Below the pieces are notes generated by a model, which saw nothing but the letters and a program-made list of their open reading frames with translations, ran no database searches and was not told the origin of the DNA. A program made the position numbers and the translations under genes. Source: Scytolyngbya sp. HA4215-MV1 (GTDB lineage: Bacteria > Cyanobacteriota > Cyanobacteriia > Leptolyngbyales > Leptolyngbyaceae). Taken from it: a stretch of DNA of 64,000 bases. Shown piece after piece: positions 19,601 to 27,426 of the stretch (its first letter is position 1; the number at the start of each line of letters is the position of its first letter). The stretch covers positions 1-64,000 of the forward strand of contig JAHHIA010000002.1 in the NCBI GenBank assembly GCA_019359045.1, in the 5' to 3' direction.

Positions 19601-19727
19601 TTCATCCCTGGGTGGCTTTGGCTTGTTGGGAATGAGCGAGCGAGCCGAGCAGATTGGTGCACAACTAACTATTCAAAGCCAACCGGGGCAAGGAACAGAA
19701 ATTATCGTTATTGTCAATCTGGAGTGA
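13692..19727 (+). CDS. Hybrid Ser/Thr kinase - AAA ATPase - GAF - PAS - histidine kinase
   Basis: The product has 2011 residues. A Ser/Thr kinase domain (about 1-280) has K36, the catalytic loop HKDINPSN (D133) and DFG at 152-154. An AAA-type ATPase follows, with Walker A GYAGVGKSALV near 370 and Walker B LVIFLDDLQW near 495. Then come a long helical TPR-like region (about 680-1310), a GAF domain (about 1345-1520), two PAS domains (about 1530-1800) and a NarL-type histidine kinase with phospho-acceptor His1819 (AREIHDTLAQ), N-box and DGQGFG. This is the HstK-type architecture of cyanobacteria. It overlaps or abuts the LuxR-type regulator at its 3' end, its obvious phosphotransfer partner. Residues around 325-357 come from an in-frame low-complexity insertion. 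The signal is unknown. Confidence 0.93.
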   Translation: MIALTGIAVQSKIYESSASLIYRGVREDDGRAIVIKLLKQDYPSPQELTRYRQEYAITRSLNVEGVIKAYSQQNYQRTLVILLEDFGGESLEYWIQQRSETFCPMPVSAFLPLAIDLSTILGKIHAANIVHKDINPSNIVLNPNTGVVKIIDFGIATQFSRTNPTFKSPHVLEGTLAYLSPEQTGRMNRLIDYRTDFYSLGVTFYELLTGQVPFPTTDSLELVHCHLAKPPIPPCELNPKISKPVSDMILKLMAKNAENRYQSAWGIKADLENCANQLKTRVQINSFQLGLQDVSDQFQIPQKLYGREEEIAELLGAFERVAGAGEWMGRRVDKWMSGAIGGNISSSTALPRYPSIRSQLMLVSGYAGVGKSALVQELYKPITAKRGYFVSGKFDQLQRNIPYSAIVDALRKLVQQLLGEPDERLQQWRSRLLEALGGNGQLIIDVIPEVELIIGKQPPIPDVGATEAQNRFNRVFQKFIRMFCAKEHPLVIFLDDLQWIDSATLKLIELMLLDEQTQALFLIGAYRDNEVTSTHPLALSLENLRKQGIVPQNVVLAPLTLEPLNQLIAETLHQNVDAVATLAELVLHKTEGNPFFVGEFLRSLHSENLLSFNPEQRSWQWNIAEIEAQNITDNVVELLLSNLKKLPETTQQLLQLAACVGAEFDLETLAIVVQQLPKIVFQDLLAAIQAGLVQPTSELDENLLVQTYRFLHDRVQQAAYALIDQSQQQEIHLQIGRNLLERTLPEQRAERLFEIVDHLNYATELISEQSEQNQIAELNLQAGQKALAATAYEAAFQYFNTGLKLLEVESWQREYILTLALHSEAAEAAYLSGHFDEMEQLVEVVLSRAKTVLDTVKAYDSKIQAWLSRGAPQAALETGLEVLQRLGIRLVEAPSQLDVQAGLAETTARLAGREIEDLIDLPEMTDPAPLAAIYILVSTLGAAFNVSPALMVLIVCQMVNLSIAHGNASWSLLGYAAYGMILCGVVQDLELGYQFGKLSLNLAKRLSNKRGHCKALLMVNFHIIHWKAHLKDTFPNLAEAYQSGIESGEFEFASYCAFSLCYYPFFAGQELTELEQQTAIYRKATHQIRRETAAIWLAMLQQTILNLRGQSENPTRLMGGIYDEEQALSWAIAVKDGTSLHYFYLNKLILCYLFGEYEQAAKTATLAEPYLSAATAIISVAIFHFYDSLIFLSLWADASTAEKETWLNRVNANQEKMQKWAHHAPMNFLHKFYLVEAEKARVLGQLFEAEEFYEQAIQGAKENEYLQEEALSYELAAKHYLARGRERFAQLYMKEAHYCYERWGAMAKVKDLETRYPQFFPQLQNIASSPIRTTAGTTSNTSQVAFDLATVMKASQAISSEIELEQLLHTLMQILIENAGAQTGYLLLENSGEWTIAANYELAEGESTRTTQVLQSTPMTNRLPESMIQYVIRTHESVILNNATHEGNFINDAYIQRHQTQSVLCLPLLNQSNLIGVLYLENRLVTGAFTTERFSEGDATRMQVLNLLSTQAAIAIENAKLYSEQRASKSQMAQFLEAIPVGIGIVDAAGRPYYANQRGIQLMGKAIDPAVPPDQLAEVYQFYVTGTDQLYPTERLPVIRALNGEPTTIEDIDIRQNNATIPVEVWGTPVFDEQGNVVYGIVAFQDITERRHAEQLLANYNRTLEQQVAERTAALQQSEASLRHREQELRLITNALPALISYVNADRCYQFINRTYEVWFNCSHHEIVGKSVCQLLGEAVYQRVEPYINQVFAGQTVLLEAEIPFPIGKQYISATLIPDFDANAQVRGFYGLITDISDRRRAEQASILEERNRMAREIHDTLAQAFTGVLLHVGSVTQMLADDSGSAQIYLERLEKIDELARTGLAEARRSVAALRPQLLEESTLQSALHRLVGQMQSTTKTTLICESKGGVYALPTEVENHLLRIGQEALTNAIKYANASKILVELVYDDAQCLLRIQDDGQGFGVGSVSSLGGFGLLGMSERAEQIGAQLTIQSQPGQGTEIIVIVNLE
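14663..14761. repeat. Low-complexity inverted repeat inserted in frame in the kinase
   Basis: A G-rich arm (GAGTGGATGGGTAGGAGAG..., then AAGTGGATGAG) is followed about 20 bp later by a C-rich arm (TTCATCCACCGCTCTACCCC...) that is roughly its reverse complement. It encodes a non-conserved segment with WMGRRVDKWMSGAIGG between the kinase and the Walker A strand. The frame is kept, so the repeat is tolerated as an inter-domain linker. Sequence of the same style lies in intergenic DNA at 31930-31965 and 33830-33890. Confidence 0.65.
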
Positions 19728-19735
19728 CACTCATC

Positions 19736-20365
19736 ATGAGTCAATCCACTAAAATTCGGGTTCTGATTGTTGATGATCACGCCCTTGTTGCGGAAGGGTT
19801 GGCAAACATCATTAATTACGATCCAGAAATGACAGTAGTTGCCCAAGCGGAGGACGGACAGCAGGCGATCGAGCGTTATCGTGAACACCAGCCTGATATT
19901 ACTCTCATGGATTTACGCATGCCAGGAATGGGCGGGGTTGAAACCATTACGGCAATTTGTGCTGAATTTAAGTCAGCTCGCATTATTGTGCTGACCACCT
20001 ACGATGGCGATGAAGATATTTACCGAGGCTTACAGGCAGGTGCTCAGGGCTATCTGCTCAAAGATGCAAAACCCAGTGAGCTTTTGAATGCAATCCGGCT
20101 GGTTCATAGTGGGCAGCAGTACGTTTCTTTGGCTGTAGCAAGCAAGCTAGTAGGGCGAATGAATAACCCAGTCCTCAGTGAACGAGAGTTAGAAGTACTT
20201 CGTTTAATTGCGCGAGGATTGAGTAATCAAGATATTGGAACGGCTCTAAGTATTGGTGAGAGTACTGTTAAATCACATGTGACTCATATTTTGAACAAGC
20301 TGGGAGTGAGCGATCGCACGCAAGCCGTCATTGTGGGTGTCAAACGCGGGCTTGTCAGTTTATAG
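19736..20365 (+). CDS. NarL/LuxR-family response regulator
   Basis: A receiver domain has the acidic pair in LIVDDHALVAEG, phospho-acceptor D59 (DITLMDLRMPG) and conserved Lys in LLKDAKPSELL. It is followed by a LuxR-type helix-turn-helix (about 143-205: LSERELEVLRLIARGLSNQD, STVKSHVTHILNKLGVSDRT). I use the ATG at 19736 with GGAG at 19721-19724. A GTG at 19724, overlapping the kinase stop by 4 bp, is an alternative adding four residues. The tight coupling to the hybrid kinase makes this its cognate DNA-binding output. The accessory genes immediately downstream are plausible targets, by inference from position. Confidence 0.93.
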   Translation: MSQSTKIRVLIVDDHALVAEGLANIINYDPEMTVVAQAEDGQQAIERYREHQPDITLMDLRMPGMGGVETITAICAEFKSARIIVLTTYDGDEDIYRGLQAGAQGYLLKDAKPSELLNAIRLVHSGQQYVSLAVASKLVGRMNNPVLSERELEVLRLIARGLSNQDIGTALSIGESTVKSHVTHILNKLGVSDRTQAVIVGVKRGLVSL

Positions 20366-20568
20366 GTCGTGGTTTAGTTGAGATTGGGCTCCTACTTTAG
20401 TCGGAGAGAGGCTCCCACTTGCGCTGGATTGCTTTATCAATCCATAGATTGGGCAGAATTGTAGACTCTCAGTGGGCGACAGATGCGAATCAATTTCCTA
20501 TATTGAATTCATGCAAACGCTAACTGCCATTGAGTTGCAGGGTCTAGGTTTGCTGGCAGGTCTGAACG

Positions 20569-21120
20569 ATGGTTAACGATCACGAGCAGTATTCCTTGTT
20601 TGTTCCACCTTCAAGCCAGGATCACATTCAAGGTGTTTTAAGTGCCAGTGTTGTACTCGTTATGTATGGAGATTATGAATGTTTTCAAAGTGCAAACACC
20701 TATCGATTGATTAAAGCAGCTCAACAGCAGTTAAGCCCACCTTTTGAGGAGGAGGATATATGCTTTATCTTTCGCCATTTTCCTCAAGTAGAAGTTCATC
20801 CTCATGCTCAACGAGCAGCGGAAGCAGCGGAGGCAGCAGCAGTTCAAGGTCAGTTTTGGCAGATGCATGAGCTGCTCTTTATCCATCAACAAGCGTTAAA
20901 GAATGGCTACCTCGTGGAATATGCGAATCGTCTTGGACTTGACATGCCTCGTTTTTTACAAGACTTGTCCAGAGGAGTTTATGTCGATCGCATCCTTGCA
21001 GATATCCAGGGTGGCTATCGAAGTGGAATAGAAGCGGCACCTGCTTTGTTTATGAATGGCATTCGTTATCGCGAGCGCTGGACAATTGAGCGATTGATCG
21101 CAGCCATTTCGCAGGTCTAA
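20569..21120 (+). CDS. DsbA/thioredoxin-fold protein with CxxS site
   Basis: This 183-residue protein has the DsbA-like layout: beta strand VVLVMYGDYEC, FRHFPQVEVHPHAQRAAEAA, a helical insert with QFWQMHELLFIHQQALKNGY, and the cis-Pro loop EAAPALFMNG. The active site is Cys38-Phe-Gln-Ser41 rather than CxxC, so only one thiol is present, which points to isomerase, glutathione-linked or adduct-binding chemistry rather than simple disulfide oxidation. No signal peptide is seen, so it is probably cytoplasmic. It is the first gene after the response regulator, 200 bp downstream, and heads the accessory redox block on the same strand. Confidence 0.85.
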   Translation: MVNDHEQYSLFVPPSSQDHIQGVLSASVVLVMYGDYECFQSANTYRLIKAAQQQLSPPFEEEDICFIFRHFPQVEVHPHAQRAAEAAEAAAVQGQFWQMHELLFIHQQALKNGYLVEYANRLGLDMPRFLQDLSRGVYVDRILADIQGGYRSGIEAAPALFMNGIRYRERWTIERLIAAISQV

Positions 21121-21274
21121 CGACTTCCAGCTCACTTATGACTGCTTTCTACTAATTCGGATGATCAAGTCTCGGTTTAACTCACAGAACTTGAGTGGCT
21201 TGCATTGGGCAATTGCAGAAGCATGAACAGTGACCTGTTTGAAGATCAAATTCACCAATTCAGAGGAAACCAAG

Positions 21275-21742
21275 ATGAGTAGCAATCCCATCAATAGTCA
21301 AAACATGAAACTCGAAGTTGTAGTCATTCCTGTCGCCGATGTCGATCGCGCCAAGGATTTTTATAAAACGTTGGGATGGCGGTTGGATGCCGACTTCGTT
21401 ACTGGTGAAGACTTCCGGGTGATACAGTTAACTCCTCCCGGTTCCGAGTGCTCAATCATCTTTGGCAAAGGCGTGACGTCAGCCGCACCCGGTTCAGTTC
21501 AGGGTTTACACCTCATTGTTTATGACATCGAGGCCGCCCACGCTGAACTTGTTGATCGAGGTATTGAGGTGAGTGAGGTGTTCCACGATGCGGATGGCAT
21601 CTTCCACCATTCAGGGACTGAAGGACGGGTAATGGGTCCCGATCCGAAACGTGGTGACTATGCCTCGTTTGCCTCATTCAGTGATCCAGATGGCAATGGT
21701 TGGGTACTTCAGGAAGTGAAGACACGCGCTCCCGGACGGTAA
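21275..21742 (+). CDS. VOC (glyoxalase/bleomycin resistance) family protein
   Basis: The ATG at 21275 follows a GAGGAAA ribosome site; a longer frame from 21230 has no support. The 155 residues carry the vicinal-oxygen-chelate signature: KLEVVVIPVADVDRAKDFYK, TLGWRLDADF, an internal HLIVYDIEAAHAELVDRGIE, and FSDPDGNGWVLQEV at the end. VOC proteins are metal enzymes acting on small electrophiles or aromatic compounds, such as methylglyoxal adducts; the substrate here cannot be read off. It fits the detoxification theme of the surrounding SDR and hydrolase genes. Confidence 0.88.
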   Translation: MSSNPINSQNMKLEVVVIPVADVDRAKDFYKTLGWRLDADFVTGEDFRVIQLTPPGSECSIIFGKGVTSAAPGSVQGLHLIVYDIEAAHAELVDRGIEVSEVFHDADGIFHHSGTEGRVMGPDPKRGDYASFASFSDPDGNGWVLQEVKTRAPGR

Positions 21743-21787
21743 TCGGACATGCACACACCAAGCAACACCTAAAAACTAACCCATGCG

Positions 21788-22654
21788 ATGAAAATGCAGA
21801 AAGTATGGTTCATTACCGGAGCCTCCAGAGGCTTTGGGCTAGAGATTGTCAAAGCAGTCCTGGCATCAGGCGATCAGGTCATAGCGACGGTTCGCATTAA
21901 ACCTGAACAACTCACCAGAGCTTTACACAATCACTCAAATCTCTACGTGGTGCAGATGGATGTCACTCAAGAAGATCAGGTACAGACGGCTGTCAAGCAG
22001 GGCATTGACCGTTTTGGTCGGTTTGATGTTTTAGTCAATAATGCCGGGTTTGGCATGGTGACGGCGATCGAAGAAGCGACGGATGCCGAAGTTCGCAAAC
22101 AGTATGACACCAATGTGTTTGGATTACTCAACGTGACTCGTGCGGTATTGCCATATCTGCGCCAACAAAAGTCTGGTCGGATTATTAATGTCTCATCATT
22201 ATTTGGCTACGATGCCGTTCCAGGTTGGGGCTTGTATGGGTCTACTAAGTTTGCGGTTGAAGGTCTCTCAAAAGGTTTGGCAGTCGAACTGGCACCGTTC
22301 GGCATCCACGTAACGGCGGTGGCTCCCGGTCTGTTTACAACCGACTTCCTCAGTGCTGAATCCTATGTTGCGGCTCAAACCATCATCGATGATTACCAGG
22401 CAACGGTAGGCCAGATTCGGAGCGGTGCCGAGGCGCTACATGGGAACCAACCCGGTGATCCGCAAAAGTTTGCCCAGGTGATTCTCCAACTTGCAAATAC
22501 AGAACGTCCGCCTCTGCATTTGCCCATTGGCAAGGACGCGATCGCGATGTACCAGAACAATGCCATGAAAGTGGCAGCAGAAATCGAAGCATGGTTGCCA
22601 GTGGCTACCAGTACCGACCATGACCACCGTTTCGCCGCTTCGGCTATAGCTTAA
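21788..22654 (+). CDS. SDR family oxidoreductase (classical)
   Basis: This 288-residue short-chain dehydrogenase has the nucleotide-binding TGASRGFG near the N-terminus, the structural VNNAGFG, catalytic Ser in IINVSSLFGY and the YxxxK pair in LYGSTKFAVEG. The C-terminal half (TVGQIRSGAEALHGNQPGDP) resembles SDRs annotated as oxidoreductases with broad carbonyl or alcohol substrates. No signal peptide is present. It follows the VOC gene by 45 bp and precedes another SDR by 68 bp, all on the plus strand, suggesting one transcript. Substrate is unknown. Confidence 0.9.
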   Translation: MKMQKVWFITGASRGFGLEIVKAVLASGDQVIATVRIKPEQLTRALHNHSNLYVVQMDVTQEDQVQTAVKQGIDRFGRFDVLVNNAGFGMVTAIEEATDAEVRKQYDTNVFGLLNVTRAVLPYLRQQKSGRIINVSSLFGYDAVPGWGLYGSTKFAVEGLSKGLAVELAPFGIHVTAVAPGLFTTDFLSAESYVAAQTIIDDYQATVGQIRSGAEALHGNQPGDPQKFAQVILQLANTERPPLHLPIGKDAIAMYQNNAMKVAAEIEAWLPVATSTDHDHRFAASAIA

Positions 22655-22722
22655 TCGGTAACAGTCAATTCAAAGATTCGTTCGCAGATCCATTTCACAC
22701 ATTATTCCAAAGGAGTTTTACG

Positions 22723-23433
22723 ATGGGCACTGAACAGAAAGTCGCTGTGGTTACAGGCGCATCTCAGGGCATCGGCGCAACCCTTGTTAAGGCATACCGC
22801 GATCGCCACTATCGGGTGATTGCAATCTCACGCTCAATTCAACCATCAGACGATGATGCAGTCATCGCAGTGTCGGGCGATATTGCTGATCGCAAAACTG
22901 CCGAGCGGGCGATCGTCGAGGGCGTGACCCGCTTTGGGCGCATCGACACACTGATCAACAACGCTGGCATCTTTACCGCCAAGCCATTTACCGAGTATAC
23001 CGAAGCTGACTACGCAGCAAACCTGGGAACCAATGTCACAGGCTTTTTTCACATCACGCAATTGGCGATCGCCGAGATGGAGAAGCAGGGCAGCGGTCAT
23101 GTTGTGCAGGTCTCAACGAGCCTGGTTGACCACGCGATCGCGGGCGTACCCTCTGTTCTCGCGTCGCTAACGAAGGGTGGACTGAATGCCGCAACCAAAT
23201 CACTGGCGATCGAATATGCCAGACGTGGTATTCGGGTGAACGCCGTAGCACTGGGTATTATCAAGTCGCCGATGCATCCGGTCGAAACTCATGCCCAGCT
23301 TGATGCCCTGCACCCGATCGGTCATATGGGCGAGATGTCCGATGTTGTCGATGCGATCCTTTACCTGGAATCCGCCAGCTTCGTGACAGGCGAAATTTTG
23401 CATGTCGATGGCGGTCAGAGTGCAGGGCACTAA
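22723..23433 (+). CDS. SDR family protein lacking the catalytic tyrosine
   Basis: This 236-residue SDR has the cofactor motif VVTGASQGIGA, LINNAGIFTAKPF, a Ser in VQVSTSLVD, and the C-terminal YLESASFVTGEILHVDGGQS typical of the family. Where YxxxK should stand, the sequence is ASLTK (in VPSVLASLTKGGLNAATK): the Lys is kept but the Tyr is Ala. The chemistry may differ or another residue may serve as acid. A strong AAGGAG site precedes the ATG. It is one of three SDRs in this block and is not closely similar to the others. Confidence 0.9.
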   Translation: MGTEQKVAVVTGASQGIGATLVKAYRDRHYRVIAISRSIQPSDDDAVIAVSGDIADRKTAERAIVEGVTRFGRIDTLINNAGIFTAKPFTEYTEADYAANLGTNVTGFFHITQLAIAEMEKQGSGHVVQVSTSLVDHAIAGVPSVLASLTKGGLNAATKSLAIEYARRGIRVNAVALGIIKSPMHPVETHAQLDALHPIGHMGEMSDVVDAILYLESASFVTGEILHVDGGQSAGH

Positions 23434-23609
23434 TTTAGATGTGGGGTGTGGGTGTGATTAATGCAAATGGAAACGATTGTAACTCTGACACTTCCAAACA
23501 AGATTGTGCGATCGTCTAACCTTACTTGTAGCGGGTTTCACCCTACACCCCACACCCTACACCCCAACCCCCACTCCCACCTGCAATTGCTACACAAAGG
23601 AATACAGGC

Positions 23610-23936
23610 ATGATCTACGAATTACGCATTTATCACACTGTACCCGGACGACTACCAGCGCTGCTTTCCCGCTTTCAAAATCACACAATCCAGATTTGGG
23701 AAAAGCATGGCATCCGTCAGGCTGGCTTCTGGACGACGCTCATCGGCGAAAGCAACCAGCAGCTCACCTATATGCTTGCCTGGGACAGTATGGCTGAGCG
23801 TGAAGAGCGCTGGAGTGCATTCATCAGTGATCCCGAATGGATTGCCGTCAGCAAGGAGAGTGAGAAGGACGGTCCACTCGTGCAGAACATCCGCAACGAG
23901 TTGTTGGCACCCACTGCCTTCTCCTCAGTGAAGTGA
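23610..23936 (+). CDS. NIPSNAP family protein
   Basis: These 108 residues match the NIPSNAP fold, a ferredoxin-like dimeric alpha/beta barrel: MIYELRIYHTVPGRLPALL, a central HGIRQAGFWTTLIGESNQQL, YMLAWDSMAEREERW and FISDPEWIAVSKESE. Bacterial members are small cytoplasmic proteins of mostly unknown role, often beside oxidoreductases. An AAGGAA site precedes the ATG. About 175 bp of C-rich low-complexity DNA separate it from the SDR upstream. Confidence 0.9.
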   Translation: MIYELRIYHTVPGRLPALLSRFQNHTIQIWEKHGIRQAGFWTTLIGESNQQLTYMLAWDSMAEREERWSAFISDPEWIAVSKESEKDGPLVQNIRNELLAPTAFSSVK

Positions 23937-24008
23937 TGACCTGTGCCTTTGCAACAAATAGCCAATCAATGAAAGCAAGTTGAGTTAGATCCAATCGGAG
24001 AACGATCG

Positions 24009-25061
24009 ATGTCCAAAAACACTAATCATCAACGTCGCCGCTTTTTGGGTACTGCGGTCATGACTATGGTTGCGGCTCAACTTGGCAGAATAGATTTGGC
24101 ACAGGCACAGATCAGCAAGACTACTTTGACAGAAGTGCCATCGATCGAGCCAGGGGCGAATACGTCGTTCGGTTCCCTGAAGCAGATTGATGCTGGTGTC
24201 TTGAATGTCGCATACGCTGAAGCGGGTCCCGCAAATGGCCGCCCAGTTATTCTCCTACACGGCTGGCCCTACGACATTCACAGCTATGTCGATGTTGCCC
24301 CCTTGTTAGCATCAAAGGGGTATTGGGTAATCGTTCCGTATCTGCGCGGCTATGGCACAACGCGCTTTCGTTCGAGCCAGACGTTTCGGAATGGGCAACA
24401 GTCGGCATTTGCTGTTGATATCATCGCTTTAATGGATGCGCTCAAGATTGAGAAGGCACTTCTTGCTGGTTATGACTGGGGCGCGCGCACGGCTAACATC
24501 ATTGCGGCACTCTGGCCCGAACGGTGCAAGGCACTTGTTTCTGTAAGTGGTTATTTGATCGGCAGCCCTGAAGCTAACCAGATGCCGCTGCCGCCGCAGG
24601 CCGAACTCCAATGGTGGTATCAATTTTATTTCACAACAGAGCGAGGTCGAGCTGGCTACGAGAAATATCGGCACGATTTTAATAAACTTATCTGGCAGCT
24701 TGCTTCGCCGAAATGGCATTTCGATGACGCCACATTTGATCGCACCGCGGTAGCTTTCAATAATCCTGATCATGTTCAAATCGTTATTCATAACTACCGC
24801 TGGCGACTTGGCTTAGCTGAAGGCGAGTCGAAATACGCCGAGCTTGAGAGACGGCTTGCTTTGGCTCCCACGATCGCCGTGCCTACCATCACACTCGAAG
24901 GCGATGCCAATGGTGCACCGCACCCCGATGCCAGTTCCTACGCTCAGAAATTCTCGGGCAAGTATGCACACCGAGTGATCAAAGGCGGCATCGGGCACAA
25001 CCTGCCTCAGGAAGCGCCACAGGAGTTTGCCAAAGCTGTTGTTGAAGTTGATGGTTACTGA
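24009..25061 (+). CDS. Tat-exported alpha/beta hydrolase
   Basis: This 350-residue protein opens with a twin-arginine signal (HQRRRFLGTAVMTMVAAQL, cleavage near AQAQ), so it should act in the periplasm. The mature part is an alpha/beta hydrolase of the haloalkane-dehalogenase/epoxide-hydrolase type: oxyanion motif HGWPYD, nucleophile elbow AGYDWGARTA with Asp as the nucleophile, cap domain, and catalytic His in GGIGHNLPQEAPQ. Its last about 25 codons recur, diverged, at the end of the broken redoxin at 29232-29716. It lies within a run of plus-strand enzymes. Whether epoxides, haloalkanes or esters are cleaved is unknown. Confidence 0.88.
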   Translation: MSKNTNHQRRRFLGTAVMTMVAAQLGRIDLAQAQISKTTLTEVPSIEPGANTSFGSLKQIDAGVLNVAYAEAGPANGRPVILLHGWPYDIHSYVDVAPLLASKGYWVIVPYLRGYGTTRFRSSQTFRNGQQSAFAVDIIALMDALKIEKALLAGYDWGARTANIIAALWPERCKALVSVSGYLIGSPEANQMPLPPQAELQWWYQFYFTTERGRAGYEKYRHDFNKLIWQLASPKWHFDDATFDRTAVAFNNPDHVQIVIHNYRWRLGLAEGESKYAELERRLALAPTIAVPTITLEGDANGAPHPDASSYAQKFSGKYAHRVIKGGIGHNLPQEAPQEFAKAVVEVDGY

Positions 25062-25153
25062 TTGTGTTTCGCCTGAGTTGGGAACGGACAAAGAATCCTA
25101 AGGCTCTACCTTGAGCTGAGCGACCCTTTTCTACAGTGATCCTGGAGGAAACC

Positions 25154-25915
25154 ATGACCACCGCAACCACAGCCTCTGCCTCCTTTCGCGAACCCCAACT
25201 GCTTGGGCAGACCGTCGTCGTGCTCGGGGGCAGCGCCGGGATTGGACTCGAGACAGCCAGACGAGCACGCGCCGAGGGAGCCAACATCGTCCTCACTGGC
25301 CGCAACCCAGAACGCCTCCAGCACGCGGCGATCGAGCTTGATGCATTGAGCAGTGCTGCCTTCGACGCGACCGACTTTGATCGCCTCAAGCAGTTCTTCG
25401 ATGAACTACCGACACCGATCGACCACGTCATGGTCACTGCTGGTGCGCCACTCTACGCGCGCTTAACCGATATTGACTTTGAGCAGGCGCGCCGCAATGT
25501 CGATCAGCATCTCTGGCTGCCGCTCCACGTCGCCCGCAATGCGATCGCGAAAGTTCGTCCCGGAGGAACGCTGCTGTTTATGAGCGGTACAGGTGGCCGC
25601 CGCCCAGCCGTGGGGATGGCGCTAAGCTCAGCATTCACCGCTGCTCTCCCCGCGCTCACCAAGGTGCTCGCGATCGAACTCGCGCCCATCCGCGTCAATC
25701 TCATCGCGCCCGGCTTCGTTGACACCCCCCTGTCGGCGAAGCTGCTCGGCGACCACCTCGACGAACGGCGCGCCCAGCTCCGCTCGACATTGCCGATCGG
25801 TCGTGTCGTTGAACCAGAGGATATCGCCGCACTCGCCGTCCATCTGATGATGAACACTGCCCTCACGGGCGCTACCTACGACATCGATGGCGGTCAACAG
25901 TTGGTCGAAGCCTAA
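25154..25915 (+). CDS. SDR family protein, atypical active site
   Basis: The ATG at 25154 follows a GGAGGAAA site; a GTG at 25136 would place that site inside the gene. The 253 residues show the cofactor motif [20 protein letters not shown] with TGRNPERL, Ser in [13 protein letters not shown], and C-terminal [14 protein letters not shown]. In the usual YxxxK position the sequence is [20 protein letters not shown], so neither the Tyr nor the Lys is at normal spacing. Members with this pattern exist but their activity is unclear. Base composition looks more G+C-rich than the flanking housekeeping genes, hinting at acquisition. Confidence 0.88.
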   Translation: MTTATTASASFREPQLLGQTVVVLGGSAGIGLETARRARAEGANIVLTGRNPERLQHAAIELDALSSAAFDATDFDRLKQFFDELPTPIDHVMVTAGAPLYARLTDIDFEQARRNVDQHLWLPLHVARNAIAKVRPGGTLLFMSGTGGRRPAVGMALSSAFTAALPALTKVLAIELAPIRVNLIAPGFVDTPLSAKLLGDHLDERRAQLRSTLPIGRVVEPEDIAALAVHLMMNTALTGATYDIDGGQQLVEA

Positions 25916-25998
25916 CGACTCTTGTCGCCTACCCGCCCAAGCCCTCGACATTGTCTTCACCCGTTATGCGCCTTTACCCAGAACCACAGCAGCAAGGA

Positions 25999-27342
25999 AT
26001 GAGAGAGATGATGACCAGACACAAATTAACCGCAGTTTCCGCTTTTTCACGCCGGACCCTGCTCATTAACAGCCTGGCGGTGGCAGCTGTTGCAGCGTTC
26101 TCGCCAGCGACGATTGCCGCGATTGGTAAGGAAACGACCAAGAAGACTATAGTGCAGCATTCTGGCACAGACGCAATCCGTCCCTTCCATATCAACGTCC
26201 CGAAAGCAGCACTCGACGACCTCCGTCGCCGCATTGTAGCAACACGATGGCCTGAAAAAGAGACGGTTGCTGACGAATCGCAGGGTGTTCAGTTCGCAAC
26301 CATTCAGAAACTCGCGCGCTATTGGGCAACCGATTACGATTGGCGCAAGTGCGAGGCGACACTGAAGGCTCTACCGCAATTCATCACTACGATCGATGGA
26401 CTAGACATTCATTTTATTCACGTGCGATCGAAACACAAAAATGCGTTGCCGCTCATCGTCACCCATGGCTGGCCCGGTTCAATCATTGAGCAGTTAAAGA
26501 TTATCGAGCCACTGACCAATCCCACGGCTCATGGTGGTACTGCTGCGGACGCTTTCGACCTCGTGATTCCCTCGCTTCCGGGCTATGGTTTTTCAGGCAA
26601 ACCGACTAAGATCGGCTGGGAACCCGCTCGTATCGCACGCGCTTGGGTCGTGCTGATGCAGCGCCTTGGCTACGCGCAATTTGTGGCGCAGGGGGGTGAT
26701 TGGGGGAATGCTGTCACAGAGCAGATGGCACTGCTGACACCGCCAGGACTACTTGGTATTCATACCAACATGCCTGCCACTGTTCCAGCTGATGTTGCAA
26801 AGGCACTCAAGTTCGGTGATCCACCGCCATCTGGTCTCTCAGCCGAGGAGAAGAATGCCTGGGAGCAGCTTGACTTTTTCTATAAGCACGGGCTTGGCTA
26901 CGCTCAGGAAATGGCGAATCGCCCCCAAACGCTCTACGGCATTGCAGACTCACCGGTTGGTCTGGCTGCCTGGATGCTCGACCACGATGCACGCAGCTAC
27001 GCGCTCATCGCCCGCGTTTTTGACGGACAGTCTGAAGGACTTACGCAAGACGACATTCTCGACAATATTACGCTTTACTGGTTGACGAACACGGCTGTCT
27101 CTTCGGCTCGTCTGTATTGGGAGAATAAGTTTGCCTTTTTCGATCCCAAACACGTTGCCATCCCGGTTGCCGTGAGTGTCTTTCCGGATGAGATCTATGC
27201 CGCCCCGCGCAGTTGGATCGAACGAGCCTATCCCAAGCTCATCTACTACAATCGAGTCGATAAAGGCGGGCACTTTGCTGCGTGGCAACAGCCGCAACTT
27301 TTCTCTGAAGAGATCCGAGCTGCGTTTCGATCGCTACGCTGA
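25999..27342 (+). CDS. Epoxide hydrolase with EHN domain, exported
   Basis: The product has about 447 residues. A Tat-like leader ([20 protein letters not shown]) is followed by the epoxide-hydrolase N-terminal (EHN) domain ([20 protein letters not shown], about 55-165) and an alpha/beta hydrolase domain with HGWPGS, the nucleophilic Asp in [23 protein letters not shown] and the catalytic His in [11 protein letters not shown]. This matches membrane-bound-type epoxide hydrolases, which open epoxides to diols. I take the ATG at 25999 (AAGGA just upstream); 26008 and 25951 are alternatives. It is the second exported hydrolase in this block and follows an SDR, so a substrate may pass from one to the other (inference). 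Confidence 0.88.
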   Translation: MREMMTRHKLTAVSAFSRRTLLINSLAVAAVAAFSPATIAAIGKETTKKTIVQHSGTDAIRPFHINVPKAALDDLRRRIVATRWPEKETVADESQGVQFATIQKLARYWATDYDWRKCEATLKALPQFITTIDGLDIHFIHVRSKHKNALPLIVTHGWPGSIIEQLKIIEPLTNPTAHGGTAADAFDLVIPSLPGYGFSGKPTKIGWEPARIARAWVVLMQRLGYAQFVAQGGDWGNAVTEQMALLTPPGLLGIHTNMPATVPADVAKALKFGDPPPSGLSAEEKNAWEQLDFFYKHGLGYAQEMANRPQTLYGIADSPVGLAAWMLDHDARSYALIARVFDGQSEGLTQDDILDNITLYWLTNTAVSSARLYWENKFAFFDPKHVAIPVAVSVFPDEIYAAPRSWIERAYPKLIYYNRVDKGGHFAAWQQPQLFSEEIRAAFRSLR

Positions 27343-27426
27343 TAGGAGTGGCATGGGAAAACAGGCGTGTCATGCGCCCGTCCTCCCATTTCGAGAAACC
27401 CAAACAGGAAATAGGAGGTGGTCTAC

